From: Lasiosphaeris hirsuta | Lineage: Eukaryota; Ascomycota; Sordariomycetes; Sordariales; Lasiosphaeriaceae | Assembly: GCA_030549175.1 (NCBI GenBank) | Contig: JAUKUA010000002.1 | Coordinates: 5,518,001 to 5,582,000, forward strand | Direction: 5' to 3' | Length of the DNA: 64,000 nt | Part shown: piece by piece, positions 32,083 to 43,463 of the stretch | How positions within the stretch are numbered: the first letter of the stretch is position 1 | Layout: every line of letters begins with the position of its first letter | The notes under the pieces: model-generated | Seen by the model: the letters and a program-made list of their open reading frames with translations, nothing else | The model's database searches: none | What the model was told of the DNA's origin: nothing | Position numbers and translations under genes: made by a program

Positions 32083-35000
32083 CGTGGGATCAGCGCGCCT
32101 GGGCGAGTTGCTTCGGCAGCAGCAGTGCAGAAAGTCGGGGCAGGGGAAGTGCAAAGCGAAGCATCGCCGACAGGAGGCAGCTGTGGCTGGGTGATGTTCC
32201 ACCCCAAAGCCCAACCGCAAACTCTTTTCCATTCGCCATACCCCCCCCCCCCCCTCTCCCCCCCGCTCAACTGTCAACCTCGGCCTACTATTCTCATCCA
32301 GCTCTGAAAATTCACCGCAGCTGCAAGGGGCCTGTTCTTGAACTGCAAGTTGCCAAGCTCGCTCTCCGCGTTATTATTCTCCCTGCACAAGCTGGAGAGG
32401 GAGGCACCGTTCCATCTCATTAGCAAGGTATGTGACTTCTTGGGACAAAATAGGAACCTCGTTTCGTTTCAAACCTGCGGTTTAAGGATCTCGTCAAAAA
32501 CTGGCTGGCGGATTTGTTTTTAGTGCCTGGAGCAGGTTTGTGGTTGCAGAGCTCTATATTGCGTAATGAGACACCGTCAAGACTTAGAAGGCGGAAGAAA
32601 AGAGCTTATTCCTGCCGTCCGGTTAGTTCTCCTGTCTTTCCGATATTGCCTTACAGAAAGAGGCAAACGCAAGGATAGAAGGCGAATGGCGGTCGGTAGC
32701 TGCTCATAACGTCACATCCGTGACAGTTTGAGCGGCGACGCGAGCGCTGGTTTGGCTCCCTCCAGCGGCATAGCGACCGCGGCCCGCGCCGCCGCACCCA
32801 CGGCCTCCCCCCCTGCCTCGGGCATTCATGGCTTGAATAATGGTAGGGAACCGTGCACGGATTCCGCAGCTAGAATCCACCAATGATGAGTCGTACGGTA
32901 CACAGACAAGGTACCTTCCTTCGCGGCTGTGTCTTCGCCAGTGATGCTCTTCCCGCCCCAAAACGGACGTAAGCGAGGTGGATAGGTGGGCACCCTCGGC
33001 ATCTTGGTGTGGGAGGACACAAACGGCGGCCAGACTCTGTACCGTGTGGCCTTGCGGATCCTGCAGGGCACATCGAGGCCGGCGTGGGGATCCGCATAGC
33101 CAATGCAGACTGCTGCAAAGAAGTAGCATTCGCTCGACCCCAAAGCAAAAATAGGAAACACGTACTCTCATGTGGAGCGTCTGGCAGAGACGACTGGCGT
33201 TGTTTGCCTTGTTTACAATGGCCAGATTTGGCAGACGGCTTACGGATGGCTGCTGCGATCAAGAAGAAGCGGAGCCTCCTGCTCATGATCCAGCCCGCGC
33301 TCAGTGCTTTGGTCGGGCGTGGTACGTTCCGTGCTATCATTAGCCATGATTTCAGTGTCCTGGTTACGAACGCTGTGTGGTGTTGTGGTGGCCGTCACTT
33401 CAATAGCCACTCCTGAAAGCCCATGACCAGTTATGCCCCAGAAAACAACTTTATTATGACCTCATACGCCAGCATCTCATGCCTCTAAACTCCAGTCCAT
33501 ACCCCGTCCCCAAATTCCACCAAACCCTAGCCCATGTTGAAGATTGTGAGTAGGTGACTTGTCGGATCATGTCGAATAGGAGCTATTTGCTATTAGACCT
33601 AGTATCAATACCGCGCAAGCTTGAGGCTGACTTACATATGAATCGAAGCGAATTCTTGGAGTGCGAAAACCAGTACCATAGCAACAGCAATAGTGACCGT
33701 GAATGTGAGAACCGTGGCTGGTATGTTGCAAGCCATGCCAAAAGCCCGTTTGGTCTTGGTGGTGCTGTAGGCCTCGGCAGGGCGGTAGACCTCACCGAGC
33801 TCAACATCATCGATTTAACGATGGGACTCCATTTCGTATGCTGGAAGAGGAGAATTACTGTCTTTAAGCTCCATTTTAGCGACTGATAGAGTGAGAAATC
33901 CCAAGTCGATATCGAGGGTGGGTAGGTAGTATATCGTACGTTGACAGCCTTTTCTGACTTTTTCTGATGTTGGCTTCTTTAAAAAGTTGCGTCAGGTGAA
34001 CCTCGCTTAAAGTCGGGTAAAGCCTAGGTGAACCTCATTTAGATAGTTTTTTGTGGGATGGGACGCCATAATATTAGTGCGAGCGCCCGCCCACCCCCTA
34101 CCCGAGGCTGCAGCCGCCACGCCGCCCAGATTACCTGCAGGCCACTATCCTACCACATTTACCATGTGCTCTGCTTCGCCGCTCGCAACCCACTCATCGT
34201 CGACAAACCATCACAACGACTCGTTTGCTCCTCGATACCAAGTGCTGAAGCCTTAGCAGCACAGCGAAGCTTCAACGTCACATGGCGAGCCGCCTCAGGG
34301 CAAAAGATGACAGCAAAATAACGGCGCAGAAAGACGACAAGAAAGCGACACGATCGGTCATCAGTCCAACTCGTTTAATATCAAGAAAAGGGTCGAACAT
34401 TGTTAGAGTCAGCCGAGTCATAGCACACCAACCCGTTCCTGCCTCGATAAACCGAACAGTTTCAAATTCCCTGATTTCCATCGGGGAATAACACAAGATT
34501 AACTACAGAGGAAAGATCTATTTATTCAAGTCCTAGTGCTACTTCCCCGAAGCATAGGGAAGGAGTCCAGGACTCTTCTTCCAAAAGACATTGGGAAAAA
34601 AAAACAAGAGTGCTGAGAAGCTGGCCAAAAAATTGAAAAAGAATCACCCGCGGGCACGAATCAACCTCAGAGAGCGGTAGCCGGCACACAGCATGTACTC
34701 AACCTGACCTTTTGTTGACCAGCCAAGGATAACCCCTTTTCAAATAATGGTTCTGTCCGGGTTTTAGAGGGGCAGCATTGCTGCGGGACCGAGAAAGCGC
34801 ACGTGACAGAGAGTTTGGGAGGGGTTGACTGAAAGTTGACTGAAAGTTGACTGAAAGTTGACTGAGAGAGGGGAACTCACTTGTATATATGCATGTCGTC
34901 GTCATGCTCCAGGGTCGGAGGGTCATTGTCGAATGTGTTATTCGATGGTTGCGTCGACGACAGCGTGTTCGACAGCGTGTTCGGTGTGTGTTACATGCTT

Positions 35001-35599
35001 CTCGACTTGTGCGGGGGCGATGTGCCGTGAGACGGGCCACGCCTGCGTCGGCTTTGTGTTGCGTGGTCTTGTCGTGTGCTGGCGTTGTGTGCTGGGTTCT
35101 CGGCCCGATGCTAAGCCTGCGCGGCTCTGCCGTGGGAATGGGTTAGGTGTGTTGTGGGTATGGCTGTCGGGTGTCGGGTATCGGGGCCGGAGGGTTTTTT
35201 TTTTTTTTTTTGAGCGGCTGACCTCCCCCCCTGTTCCTACCTGCTCTCGCTTCTTCCTAAGTGTATGTATGCCGTCAATTGAGTGTGCGTTCGTGCGTGC
35301 GTTTGGCGCCTGCAAAGTCGGATATTAAACGTCAGCTGGGTAATCATGTTGGGAGTGGGTGAGAGGGGGTTTTGTGGAACTCCCGCACCCGCATGCCCCT
35401 GCGGGTCGGGCCGAACATCTGGTGGTCCCGATCGTGCATGAACGTGTGTGAATTACTGGTCCGCAGCGCTTGTTCGCACCCGCGCGCGCGTGCATCGCCG
35501 CGTCGAGGTCGGCGTCTGCGTTCTGGAGGAGTCTGCGCTGGCTACAATTTTGCCATCTGTTGGCCAACCATTTTGCCGCCGTCTATCTTTTGACCTAGA
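32083..35599. other. Intergenic, no supported gene
   Basis: 3.5 kb. A poly-C run at about 32240-32265 precedes the HET gene. A Gly/Arg-rich short frame on the minus strand near 32700-32830 lacks support. aggtgaacctc occurs twice (33994-34004, 34026-34036). A minisatellite lies at 34825-34868. Confidence 0.5.
34825..34868. repeat. Minisatellite, 4 x 11 bp
   Basis: ttgactgaaag repeated three times exactly and a fourth time with one change (ttgactgagag). Confidence 0.9.
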
Positions 35600-37880
35600 C
35601 CGCTTGAATGGAGCCAAAGGAGATAACAGACGCCATCCTGGTTAATCTCCCCGACTACCCTATCAACCATTCCCAGCGGTATTGGTCCGAAAGTCGCATC
35701 AGCAAAAGCACACAATTCCGCGAGCAACCCAGAAATCAACTTCTAGGGTCGCAGGTTCCGGGTTAGAACCCCGCCGAAGCACGGTGGAGAATGTTCATGA
35801 GCGTGTTTGAGAATGAATGGATGCGACGTCTAATCGAGCGCTGTGGATCTGGATCCTTGCTCAATGGTAGCCCTGATTGGCTGGAACTCGTCAACGACCA
35901 AGGCTATGTCAACTAGAGACGAGAGAGAGCATCAAAGACGTATGGTGGACAGCTAACTTTGCGCCTTGGACCCAAACTAACAGCGATTCTCCGAGGTGAA
36001 GTTGGACCACTCGAGTTGATGTTTAAGGATGATCTTTTAGATAATCTTTACCGTTACGATGCCGACGCCGAGGTTTTATACCGGAAGTTTGAGCCCTATA
36101 TCGACGACTCTAGCACATAAACATCCGAGTCTAGCTTGGTAAGTTCACGAGAAGAATCTTTAACTTTTTGATATCTGACATATTTCGTGGCAAGCGATTG
36201 AGCCAAATCGGCAATGGGGACCATTGATATATGAAGAAGAGTGGGGAAGACTCCTATACCGAACGGGCTTCACCGGAAACGACCTCGCCCTCCCGGATTG
36301 GAACGATAAGTTGAACCATTCGAGCAGCATCATCGCCACAACGGCGGCCGATGATGAGAAGTCCTTGAAACCCGTTCCACGGACTGTAATTGTTGCAAAG
36401 AGGGATTCGGCATTGCCAAGAAGCGCTTGCTCAGGAGCTCAAGGGCCGCCTCTTGACACTCGGGGCAACTGAGGAGTTAATCTCTTGTCTTGCTCTGGAG
36501 GAGGTCTCCGCTGTTTCCTTGAGAGGAGGTCTCCGTTGTTTCCTTGAGAGGAGGTCTCCGCTGTTTCCTTGAAAGACAGCCTCTGCATCTTTTTGCCGGA
36601 GTTGGAGCATGCATTCCTGGCCAATATCGACCCAGGGGGCTACGAATGTCTGCAGCATATCACCACGTCGGGGTGCATCCTGTGGCTCACTCGCTCTGGA
36701 CCTCATTCTAACCAGGACCCGGCTTTCGAACTTGTTACAGGGCTTTCCCGTACTATCGTCTCCGAGCTAGGAAGTCGCTACTTCGTAACACTCTCGGTTG
36801 AGGGCTTGGGCGATATCTCCAGAGCCGCCGATAATGTTGTCAAGGATATTCGGGCTACTACCCTTGCGCCTTCAAACGTCGGCCTTGATACAGAATTCGC
36901 CGAAAGGTACGGATTGCTCCATATTGGTTGTGTCATTGAAGCAAACTACGTCATCGACGACATCTCACCAGTTTCTCCAACCAGCGGTTCCGACCCCTTT
37001 GAGCACCGACCGGCCTGCCAGATTAATGGTTGGTTCGCCTGGTCTACTCGATACACTACAGTACGTCGACGATACCGATATTTCCCGGCCGCTTCTTAAT
37101 GGTTAAGTCGAGATCGGGGTTGAAGCCGTCGGCATAAACCTCAAGGATGTCATGGCTGCGCTAGCACAGCTGCCCGAAGAACTGCTGGGGTGCGAGTGTG
37201 CAGGCGCGGTCTTGCGTGTCGGGAAGGCCTCCCGCTTTAAGCTAGGGGATTACGTCTGGGCCGTAGGCACAACCGACGCCTTCCGGACAACCGCACGAAC
37301 GGTTGATGGGATGGCGCAGCTCATGCCGGATGGCGGATGCTTACGGCGGCCCCATCCGTGAGGCCGAGTTCCTCGGCATGCTAGAATACCACTGCGACCC
37401 GGCGCTGCCCGTGGCATTACGGCTGAAGACGTAGGTCGTCACGGGTATCGAGACGCCCGCGTCTCCCCGTGCAAGAGGTATCGATGAGCCCTTCTGGATG
37501 CACCGCGCGCTGTTCGAGAATATTTTCCTAATGGACGATGCCGTTGGCAAGGGCGAGGTGATTGAAGGGTTTGGAGATTTGGAAGAGCTGATCAAAGAAT
37601 GCGACATCGCTGGACGAGGCGGGCGCTGTTGTCGCGGAGGGGCTGGCGCGGAAGTTGACGAAGGCGTTGTCGGTGCCCAAGGAGGATATCGATCCGTGCA
37701 AACCCATGCACGCGTATGGAGTGGACTCGCTGGTTGCGGTTGAAATGAGGAATTAGATGGACAAACATGTCAAGGCGGATGTCAGCGTGTTTGAGGTCAT
37801 GGGGAATATTCCTCTATTAGTATTGCGAGTTTGGGCGTCGTGGTGGCGAGTAAGAGTCGGTATTTGCCTGCTTTTGGGGA
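35600..37880 (+). pseudogene. Highly reducing polyketide synthase, collapsed remnant
   Basis: Pieces of one multidomain enzyme appear in the right order. They are: the end of AT/start of DH (LVNLPDYPINHSQRYW, QFREQPRNQLLG); part of the methyltransferase region (WLELVNDQGYVN, LTAILRGEVGPLELMF); a linker (GPLIYEEEWGRLLYRTGFTG); CIFLPELEHAFLANIDPGG; an ER fragment (LPEELLGCECAGAVLRVGKA); the KR tail (GIDEPFWMHRALFENIFLMD); and the ACP with HAYGVDSLVAVE, retaining the phosphopantetheine Ser. KS, most of AT and DH, the ER nucleotide site and most of KR are gone through internal deletions. Frames change several times, one shift being caused by a triplicated 25-mer at 36500-36574. Stops include TAG replacing Trp just after the ACP serine helix. 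No other cluster genes are recognised next to it. Confidence 0.85.
36500..36574 (+). repeat. 25 bp tandem triplication inside the PKS remnant
   Basis: Units 36500-36524, 36525-36549 and 36550-36574 start ggaggtctccgctgtttcc and differ at one or two positions. Before the array the frame reads LALEEVSAVSL, and after it KDSLCIFLPELEH. One unit would be the ancestral state; two extra units add 50 bp and shift the frame. Confidence 0.85.
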
Positions 37881-38696
37881 GGAGGTGTGAGTGGTTAAAG
37901 TTTCTCTGTCTTGTTTATTATGGAATAATGGATTTTTTGTCGCAATTCTTATGGTGGCCAATCTAGGGTACCCGAACTCGCTGTGGCATGCGTCCTGTGT
38001 TTCTCGCTCATTAGGGAAGTGTGAGCTCAAAGCCTCGTGGCAAGCTGCAGGCAGCACTGCCCCTCCCGGGAATTGGCGTCCTCCGCAGACGCCCACTCAT
38101 ACGTGTGCCAATAGGCATGTGAGGCCAAAAAGGGGGGTGGGCAGTGGGGGGCCAATAATCGCCAGAATTGGTATTCAAACAATTGGCCCCAAAACCCCGC
38201 GCTCCCCGAGAGGTGTCCTCCATCACGCATAAAACCCTCGCCTCCGCTATCACCTTGGAGGTCTACTACCGAGTACATCCGTTTTCGGGCCTAGACCGTG
38301 CCCAATACGGTACTCTATACCTATGCCTACGAGGTGACTCGATAGCACTCACGAAGTTTCACCGTGATAGTTTGATAGTACTTGTCGTACTATTTGTTGA
38401 GAAACCCTAGGCCGAATCCCCTTCATGATCATTTCTGGACTTCGCTAAGCACCGGGCTATCTAATACCGCCCTCGACACGAAACTGGACTCGGACCCGCT
38501 CGATACACCACAGCCTACCTAGCATAACGCTGACACCGAAGCCGACTACGCCAACGCCAGCGACAACGACGACAGTTACCACCTCGTGACCTATCTACTT
38601 TATCTGTGAACTACCATTCCCCCCCACCCCCCTCCTTCTTCTTCTAGGACGCAGAGAGAATACACTTGTGTGAGGAGATCAGTCTTCTGACTTCCT
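37881..38696. other. Intergenic, no supported gene
   Basis: About 0.8 kb between the PKS remnant and the C2H2 pseudogene. A charged low-complexity frame near 38280-38590 could not be assigned. Confidence 0.4.
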
Positions 38697-40183
38697 GTGA
38701 AACCACACATGCAGCAGGACCTGCTGTATTCGCATCAACGCAACCTGGAGATGGAGTTAGGTCGAGCCCCAACGGAACCAATCTTGCAAGGAAACCATGA
38801 ACCTCCATGCCCACTCAAATGTGCATCCAATATCAACTTTGATGGTCTCCAGTTCTTCTCTCCGGAGAATGAACTGGCTTCAATCCCTGATCCTGGAAGC
38901 ATGTTTGAGTTTTGGAGTGACACGTGGTTTCCCTTGCAATTTGGTTCTGGTGGTGCTCTTCCTGCTTCGTCACCAGGCATGCTGTTGGACCCTTTGGGAC
39001 ACGACGGCGCCGGAGCACTCAGCTCCGGTGTCGATGTGTTTCCGAAGTATGCATGCGCTGATACACACCAGGCCTGGTATGTATCAACTCGTGTATTTTG
39101 AGCTTAGGATAGCATCGTCTAGTTCACCACTTACCAAATAGACTACTGCATTGGGCGATATTGATCCTCTGCGACCTGTGACTTTGTTGAGCACGGCACC
39201 TCCGCCAATTGAATCGTCAGGTCTCCTACAAACGCCGTCCCACTTACTCGATCTGCCGCAGAACTCGACGCCGACAGCCCTTGACGCCTCTCACCGACTT
39301 TTGGGGGGCTTCCCACCAGTGCCTGGCAACATCGCGCCTTTCGATACCATTGCGATATCGTGCGACCGCTCGATTATGTTGCGGGACAGGATAGTATGGC
39401 TCAATCCGAATCCCAGGTTTGTGATGTCGCGGTGCTCGAAAATGGCGCTTCAAGTCAGGAGGAACGTGTCGAAGCCACCTCACCAGTTCTGGTGCAACAC
39501 ATGCCAAATTCCGCGCACATGCCACCTAAACAAAGATGGGGTCTAGTATGTTGCGACGAGGTTGGAGGTTCGGCGGGGGCTAACCGCAAATAGGAGAACC
39601 CGGCGCTAAGAGGAGACCCGATGCCGAGATCGCCTCAATCCGGCACCACCAACCGCAAGCAGAAACGGCCCTGGGTCCGGTCACCTCTCAACGCCCTCAA
39701 GGCGACATATTGCGCGCATTGCAACGTGACTTTCCCTACCCCGGGTGCTCTGACGTGAGTCTCAAGACCTCCATTTCAATTCCGCGGCTAACCGGCCCCA
39801 ATGCGTCACATGGAGCAGATCTCACGTCCGTACACCTGCCCGCACGAGAATTGTCCCTTCCGAGGCGTTTCCCAGCGCGACTTGAAGCGCCACCTTGCGT
39901 CGGGAAAGCACCGAGACTCGAGTGGCGACGGAAACCTGGGGGACCTTCCCTGCCCCGAGGTCGGGTGCAAGTATATAGCCGGAAGGGCTTCTCTCGGACC
40001 GACCATCTTCGACGGCACGTGCGGCTGCGCCATCCACAACTCCAGATTTCGCCGGCGAGTAGTACTGCTGTAAGCCTAAGGGAATCAGTCGGACATACGA
40101 GCGGTGGCGAAATGGGTGAGACGGGCGCGAAGGCAAACGGAGCGGTGGTTGTTGATGAAGTTTACGCCGAGAATTTGAAGTGA
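38697..40183 (+). pseudogene. C2H2 zinc-finger transcription factor, probably inactivated
   Basis: An acidic/aromatic N-terminal frame (38697-39101, FEFWSDTWFPLQFGSGGALP) is followed by several putative exons. Clear parts: exon ending GL at about 39546, intron to TAG 39593, then RKQKRPWVRSP and a finger YCAHCNVTFPTPGALT. Next come RHMEQ and a second finger YTCPHENCPF ... RDLKRHLASGKH, then a third, LPCPEVGCKY / SRKGFSRTDHLRRHVRLRH. Problems: after the GTGAGT donor at about 39754 the expected acceptor before RHMEQ is not AG, and two bases are inserted in TATATA (39972-39977) inside finger three. The tail continues in the shifted frame to TGA 40181-40183. The 5' exons could not be joined cleanly. 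DNA-binding regulator by family; target unknown. Confidence 0.55.
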
Positions 40184-43100
40184 GGAGTCTGTTCATTGCC
40201 GGGGGAGGGGGGGGGGGGCATACTCTACCCCTGTTGGAGTCGAGCAAGTAAGCACCTAATTGGTAAATCAAGGTCCATTGTGACTGTGGATGCTGAACGG
40301 GACAAGGCGTTGGTTGGGGTTTGTTTGTGCAGTTTGTTTGAAGGTCTTCTTGAAAGTGTTGGAGTTGCTTGAGTTGCCAGTCAAGAAATCGGTTTACCGT
40401 GGAAAACTGCAGACAACACACGGTGTGCTTCAAGACGTGATTCGGTTCTAACCTGTTTGTGTTCGCAAAGCAGTCTTGCAGCCAGTTTTCTGTTTCAACA
40501 ACAAAGGTAAGCACCTAAATGTAATTTATTGTCACAACTGCGGGCAGCTGCTTTTATTGCGTACAAGCAATGCAGGCTGGCCGGCGACGTCAGCGACCGA
40601 CAGCTCGTGTTGATGCAGATGACTTCTGACTTGCAACGACTGGTCAGTCAGTGGTCAGAGATCCAAGGTTGGTGGTCTGAAACGGGCGGCAGAATCCATT
40701 TCTATCCAGCAGTGAAATGCCAAGATGGTCCGTGCGTGACCTGGATGCAAAAGGCGGTGGGGGTTGGTGGGGCAGGGAAATGCGGACCTGGGCATGCGGA
40801 CCCAGCCATGCGTTGTCGCGTTCTTCGCGCTCAACCATTATCCAATGGAGCCAAGTCTTTTGATAGAGACCAACCAACTCGCGCTTCGGGTACACTTTCC
40901 GCGTCTTGACAAGCCTGTTTCACATGTTCCTAGGGGAAGGGAGGCGTCTTTTATTTTTGTTTTTTATTTTTTTTTGCCTCGTCTTCCGGGGGTTGGGTTA
41001 TCTTGGCGATCGCCCGGCGGCAGACGAGTTGCCATGAATCTTGAACAGCCGGGAGGTCCGGCAAGCCATCCTGGAACCGGGGACCACACATCGATACGCT
41101 ACCCGAGCTCTGCGGACCGTTTCCCATAGGGCGGCAAATAAGATGACGAGGATGACGACGGATTGTCCGCAAACCAAGGTAAATTACCAATAGGCTGGGA
41201 TTTATTGTATCAAAATACTGACGGGAGCCTCTGCAGATCTCCCTGCTTGGACCGACCGCTTTCGACAGAAGGCCCTGCTCAAGAATGTCCCAAGTCAAGC
41301 GACACCTGAGGATCGACCAGGAACAGGCTCGCATATACAGTGCGACGATCTCATGTGGGGAGTAGAGTAACACCAAAGGCAACCATACTGCTTACGGTTG
41401 TTATGTCGATGATATGGCCGAGATACCGAACCATTTGTGACATCGCGGTTTAGGGGGGGGGGGGGGAGGAGGAGGGGGGAGAGGGTCAAAATTTGAAGTT
41501 ACCGGAAGTTGTTCGCGTAACACACTTGATCAACTCCAAGGCGACGCGGAGATGGACTCGAAGATTTCCTCGACCAGAAGCCTGGCAATATCTTGTCGAC
41601 GGTCGTTGCAGCAGCTAGTACCAGATCGCAGCGCTGCCGGTTGCGTGGGCGGTAATACGTAACGAGTGAGAGGCTTGGCCGATGCCCAGAGTAAAGTTGC
41701 GGGGGACGAGGCTACGGCATTGGGGACCTGATAGGGAGCGCGTGTAGATGTCAAAGGCTTCCCGCAGGGCCATGGCGTTCTGCACCGGAAGCTAGACGAC
41801 GTTAGAGAGGCATTATGGCTCTTTTCCTGGTCAAGTTGATCAAGCAAGAACCACTGACACAGACATGGCCCCGTGCATTGCCGCCACCTCAGTTGCCAGA
41901 TATCCTGCCGAGTTAAAGGCAGGCTTTCGGGCAGAGAGCGGCTCGGATGCACTGCAGAGGACATCATCCCCTGCCAATGTCTTGGAGGCTGCAAGGTAGA
42001 AGCAGGCACCGTTTGTTGGGACATGGCTCAACACAAGCCGCCGGTTGGGGCAGGAGGCACACAGTGCATGCAATGTAACCACATGTATGTAATAGACTGA
42101 CTGTTTGCCAACAATATAAACAGCGGGGTGAAGCCGAGGGCAATGCCGCCAGGGGCAGCCGCGGCCACTCTTCTTCGCTCAACGTTCTCGGAGAGCGGGC
42201 ATTATTAGCCTCTCCAGTGTGCATGCTACAGGAGGTATATGGGATGGAATTCCACAGGACTAGTACGCTTCAGCCCAAGCCCTATCGATGCGAGTGTCCC
42301 TGGTATGCTGGTGTGGGAATGTGCCTGTTAGCTGACGCATGCTGCATTCGAGCCGAATCAGGAATGGCCTGGTGAAGGGCTATGGCTGGGCCAATTAGGT
42401 AACGGGCATTGACTTGACGCTCCCGCTGATAAGAAGGCGCAGAGCGACATCCTATTGGCGGGTGGCATGTCTCTGGTTCGTAATGGGGTTTCGCAACCCC
42501 AACTCTGGTCGCTGGCTCGTTGGCTAATTCTGAGGCATAATTGAGAGGCGATGCGCTCTGGTCGCCTTTCCGTCGGATGTCGCGTGCGAGGTTGAGAGAA
42601 ATAAATAATAAAATGGTGTTTCCATTTCCCCCTGCGCTGCACGACAACAGGCGATGACAGGCGAGGAGGGCGCAGGGCCGTGGTAGCGGCCACCCGACAA
42701 ATGCCTCAGCTCGAGGATTGGCGCGTCTGGGGCGCCACGAACAACCATGAAAGACTAGAACTGTAATAAGCGGGACCGGCGCCTCATCATCCCACGTTCG
42801 AACCCTTGGCCCCTCGACCCCTCGTGTCTGGAGTGCTGCAAGATGGAAGTTATTCCCTCGAGACTAGCCTGCCGAGGGATGCCCGTCCACCAATTGATCG
42901 CCAATTGCTCAGCAGGCCATGCCGCGCTCTGCCTCGACTGAACGCAGAGTTTTTCGCTGCTTTTTGTCGCGTGGGAGGCAGTCAGAGGGGAAGAGGGGCC
43001 CACGACGCCCACGCCGTCTTCTTGACAGAGCTGAATCCAGGGCGGGCCGGTTTGGCCCGACAACGGAGGTTGACTCGTGAGCCCACCACAGTATGTACCA

Positions 43101-43252
43101 GTAAGGTAGGGCCTAGCACAACTGAACACTTTTGCCGGCAACTGCAGTACGTACCCCGCGTCCGGGGGGCTTGCACCCACAGCAATCGGAGCACCCACAT
43201 TCGCCACAACCCCACCCACTCACCACCCCACCACCTGCCCTGGAAGCCGCCG
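40184..43252. other. Intergenic, no supported gene
   Basis: 3 kb. On the minus strand, 41530-42080 has protein-like patches (for example NFTLGIGQASHSLRITAHA) that do not form a continuous gene. Poly-G tracts lie near 40205-40220 and 41452-41470. The final 200 bp are the glutamine synthetase upstream region. Confidence 0.5.
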
Positions 43253-43280
43253 TTATCTTTGGTAGCTTGCCCACAGATAA
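43253..43280. promoter_or_regulatory. Paired GATA motifs upstream of glutamine synthetase
   Basis: TTATC at 43253-43257 and GATAA at 43276-43280, opposite orientations, about 190-210 bp before the start codon. Paired GATA sites are typical targets of the AreA/NIT2 nitrogen regulators, which fits the gene's role. Not proven functional. Confidence 0.45.
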
Positions 43281-43463
43281 AAGCCCTGAAGCTGCCACCC
43301 CCCCCTGTGTTACTTTTCATCGCAACCGCTCTTCCTTACACATTTGCCGAGGCCTTTTCCCTACAGCATCGCACCAACAGTTGTTCTCCCTCGCACCTTC
43401 ATCGGCACTCCTTCTTTGCAGCACAAACAACACCAGACGTAACGCAACACCACAACCGCAATC

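Noticed and set aside
32704..32830. RGG-rich short frame on the minus strand
   Set aside because: Low-complexity only, no start context or further exons; likely chance in GC-rich DNA.
35757..35790. tRNA-like T arm (ggttc, 7-base loop, gaacc)
   Set aside because: The loop does not match the T-loop consensus, no acceptor or anticodon arms pair around it, and the bases are explained as PKS coding sequence.
37719..37740. Functional acyl carrier protein as a stand-alone gene
   Set aside because: The GVDSL serine is present, but the frame is broken by TAG shortly after and no start codon precedes it.
41530..42082. Possible small secreted protein on the minus strand
   Set aside because: Protein-like patches change frame repeatedly and no signal peptide or splice structure could be built.
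42786..42830. B-box-like gttcgaaccc, possible tRNA
   Set aside because: The flanks do not form a T stem and no A box lies at the right distance.
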